Origin: an uncultured Clostridium sp.
Lineage (GTDB): Bacteria > Bacillota > Clostridia > Lachnospirales > Lachnospiraceae
NCBI GenBank assembly: GCA_905192625.1
Contig: CAJJLI010000146.1
Coordinates: 1-6,182 of the forward strand
Length of the DNA stretch: 6,182 bases
Reading direction: 5' to 3'
The notes below the pieces were generated by a model. The model was given only the letters and a program-made list of their open reading frames with translations, was not told the DNA's origin and did not search any database. Position 1 is the stretch's first letter, and each line of letters begins with the position of its first letter. A program made the position numbers and the translations under genes. Positions 6,123 through 6,182 of the stretch are shown piece after piece.

Positions 6123-6182
6123 AGCAGACAATAAAAGAATTAAAATATTCGTTATTTCTTATAAGACATCCGTTTAAAGGTT
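6119..6182 (+). CDS. Start of a Yip1-family-like membrane protein gene (3' end beyond the window)
   Basis: Only 21 codons are visible: MKQTIKELKYSLFLIRHPFK, then Gly. The TTG start overlaps the TGA of the propeller gene (TTGA) and has a strong ribosome binding site 7 bases upstream. The opening 'LKYSL--I-HPF-G' resembles the N-terminus of bacterial Yip1-domain proteins, small multi-pass membrane proteins whose first lines often read like '-HPF-GF-DLK'. From memory, such genes follow NHL/TPR genes in similar sugar-importer clusters of Paenibacillus and Lachnospiraceae. No membrane segment is yet visible, so the family call rests on the short motif and gene order. That a gene starts here is much more certain than its family. 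Confidence 0.65.
   Translation, partial: MKQTIKELKYSLFLIRHPFKG

Overview
The window is one stretch of a tightly packed, single-strand operon from what looks like a low-GC, AT-rich Firmicute. The composition, strong AGGAGG-type ribosome binding sites, frequent GTG/TTG starts and Lys/Asn/Ile/Tyr-rich proteins fit Clostridia. The domain layout reminds me of Lachnospiraceae and, at higher GC, Paenibacillus. The taxonomic call is inference from style, not from a marker gene.

Layout, all on the + strand. Positions 2-2731 hold the 3' part of a large extracellular solute-binding protein; the frame is open to the left edge, so its true start lies outside. It carries two related beta-rich, carbohydrate-binding-like modules, a helical linker, and then a family 1 solute-binding domain. 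Positions 2748-3701 and about 3703-4566 encode two inner-membrane permeases of the carbohydrate ABC importer type (MalF/UgpA/LplB-like and MalG/UgpE/YtcP-like). Positions 4578-6122 encode a secreted, C-terminally membrane-anchored protein made of NHL-type beta-propeller repeats plus about two TPR repeats. From 6119 to the right edge is the first 21 codons of a further gene whose start resembles Yip1-family membrane proteins. There are no gene-free stretches: gaps are 16, 1 and 11 bases and the last junction is a 4-base overlap. I saw no promoter, terminator, RNA gene, mobile element or CRISPR array.

How the parts may work together: the binding protein captures an oligosaccharide (identity not readable here), aided by its extra N-terminal modules, and passes it to the heterodimeric permease. 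No ATPase is encoded in the window, so a shared MsmK/UgpC-type ATPase elsewhere in the genome is the likely motor. The propeller-TPR protein and the Yip1-like protein are not standard importer parts. Their translationally coupled position suggests an accessory envelope complex attached to this importer, and this is the most interesting aspect of the window.
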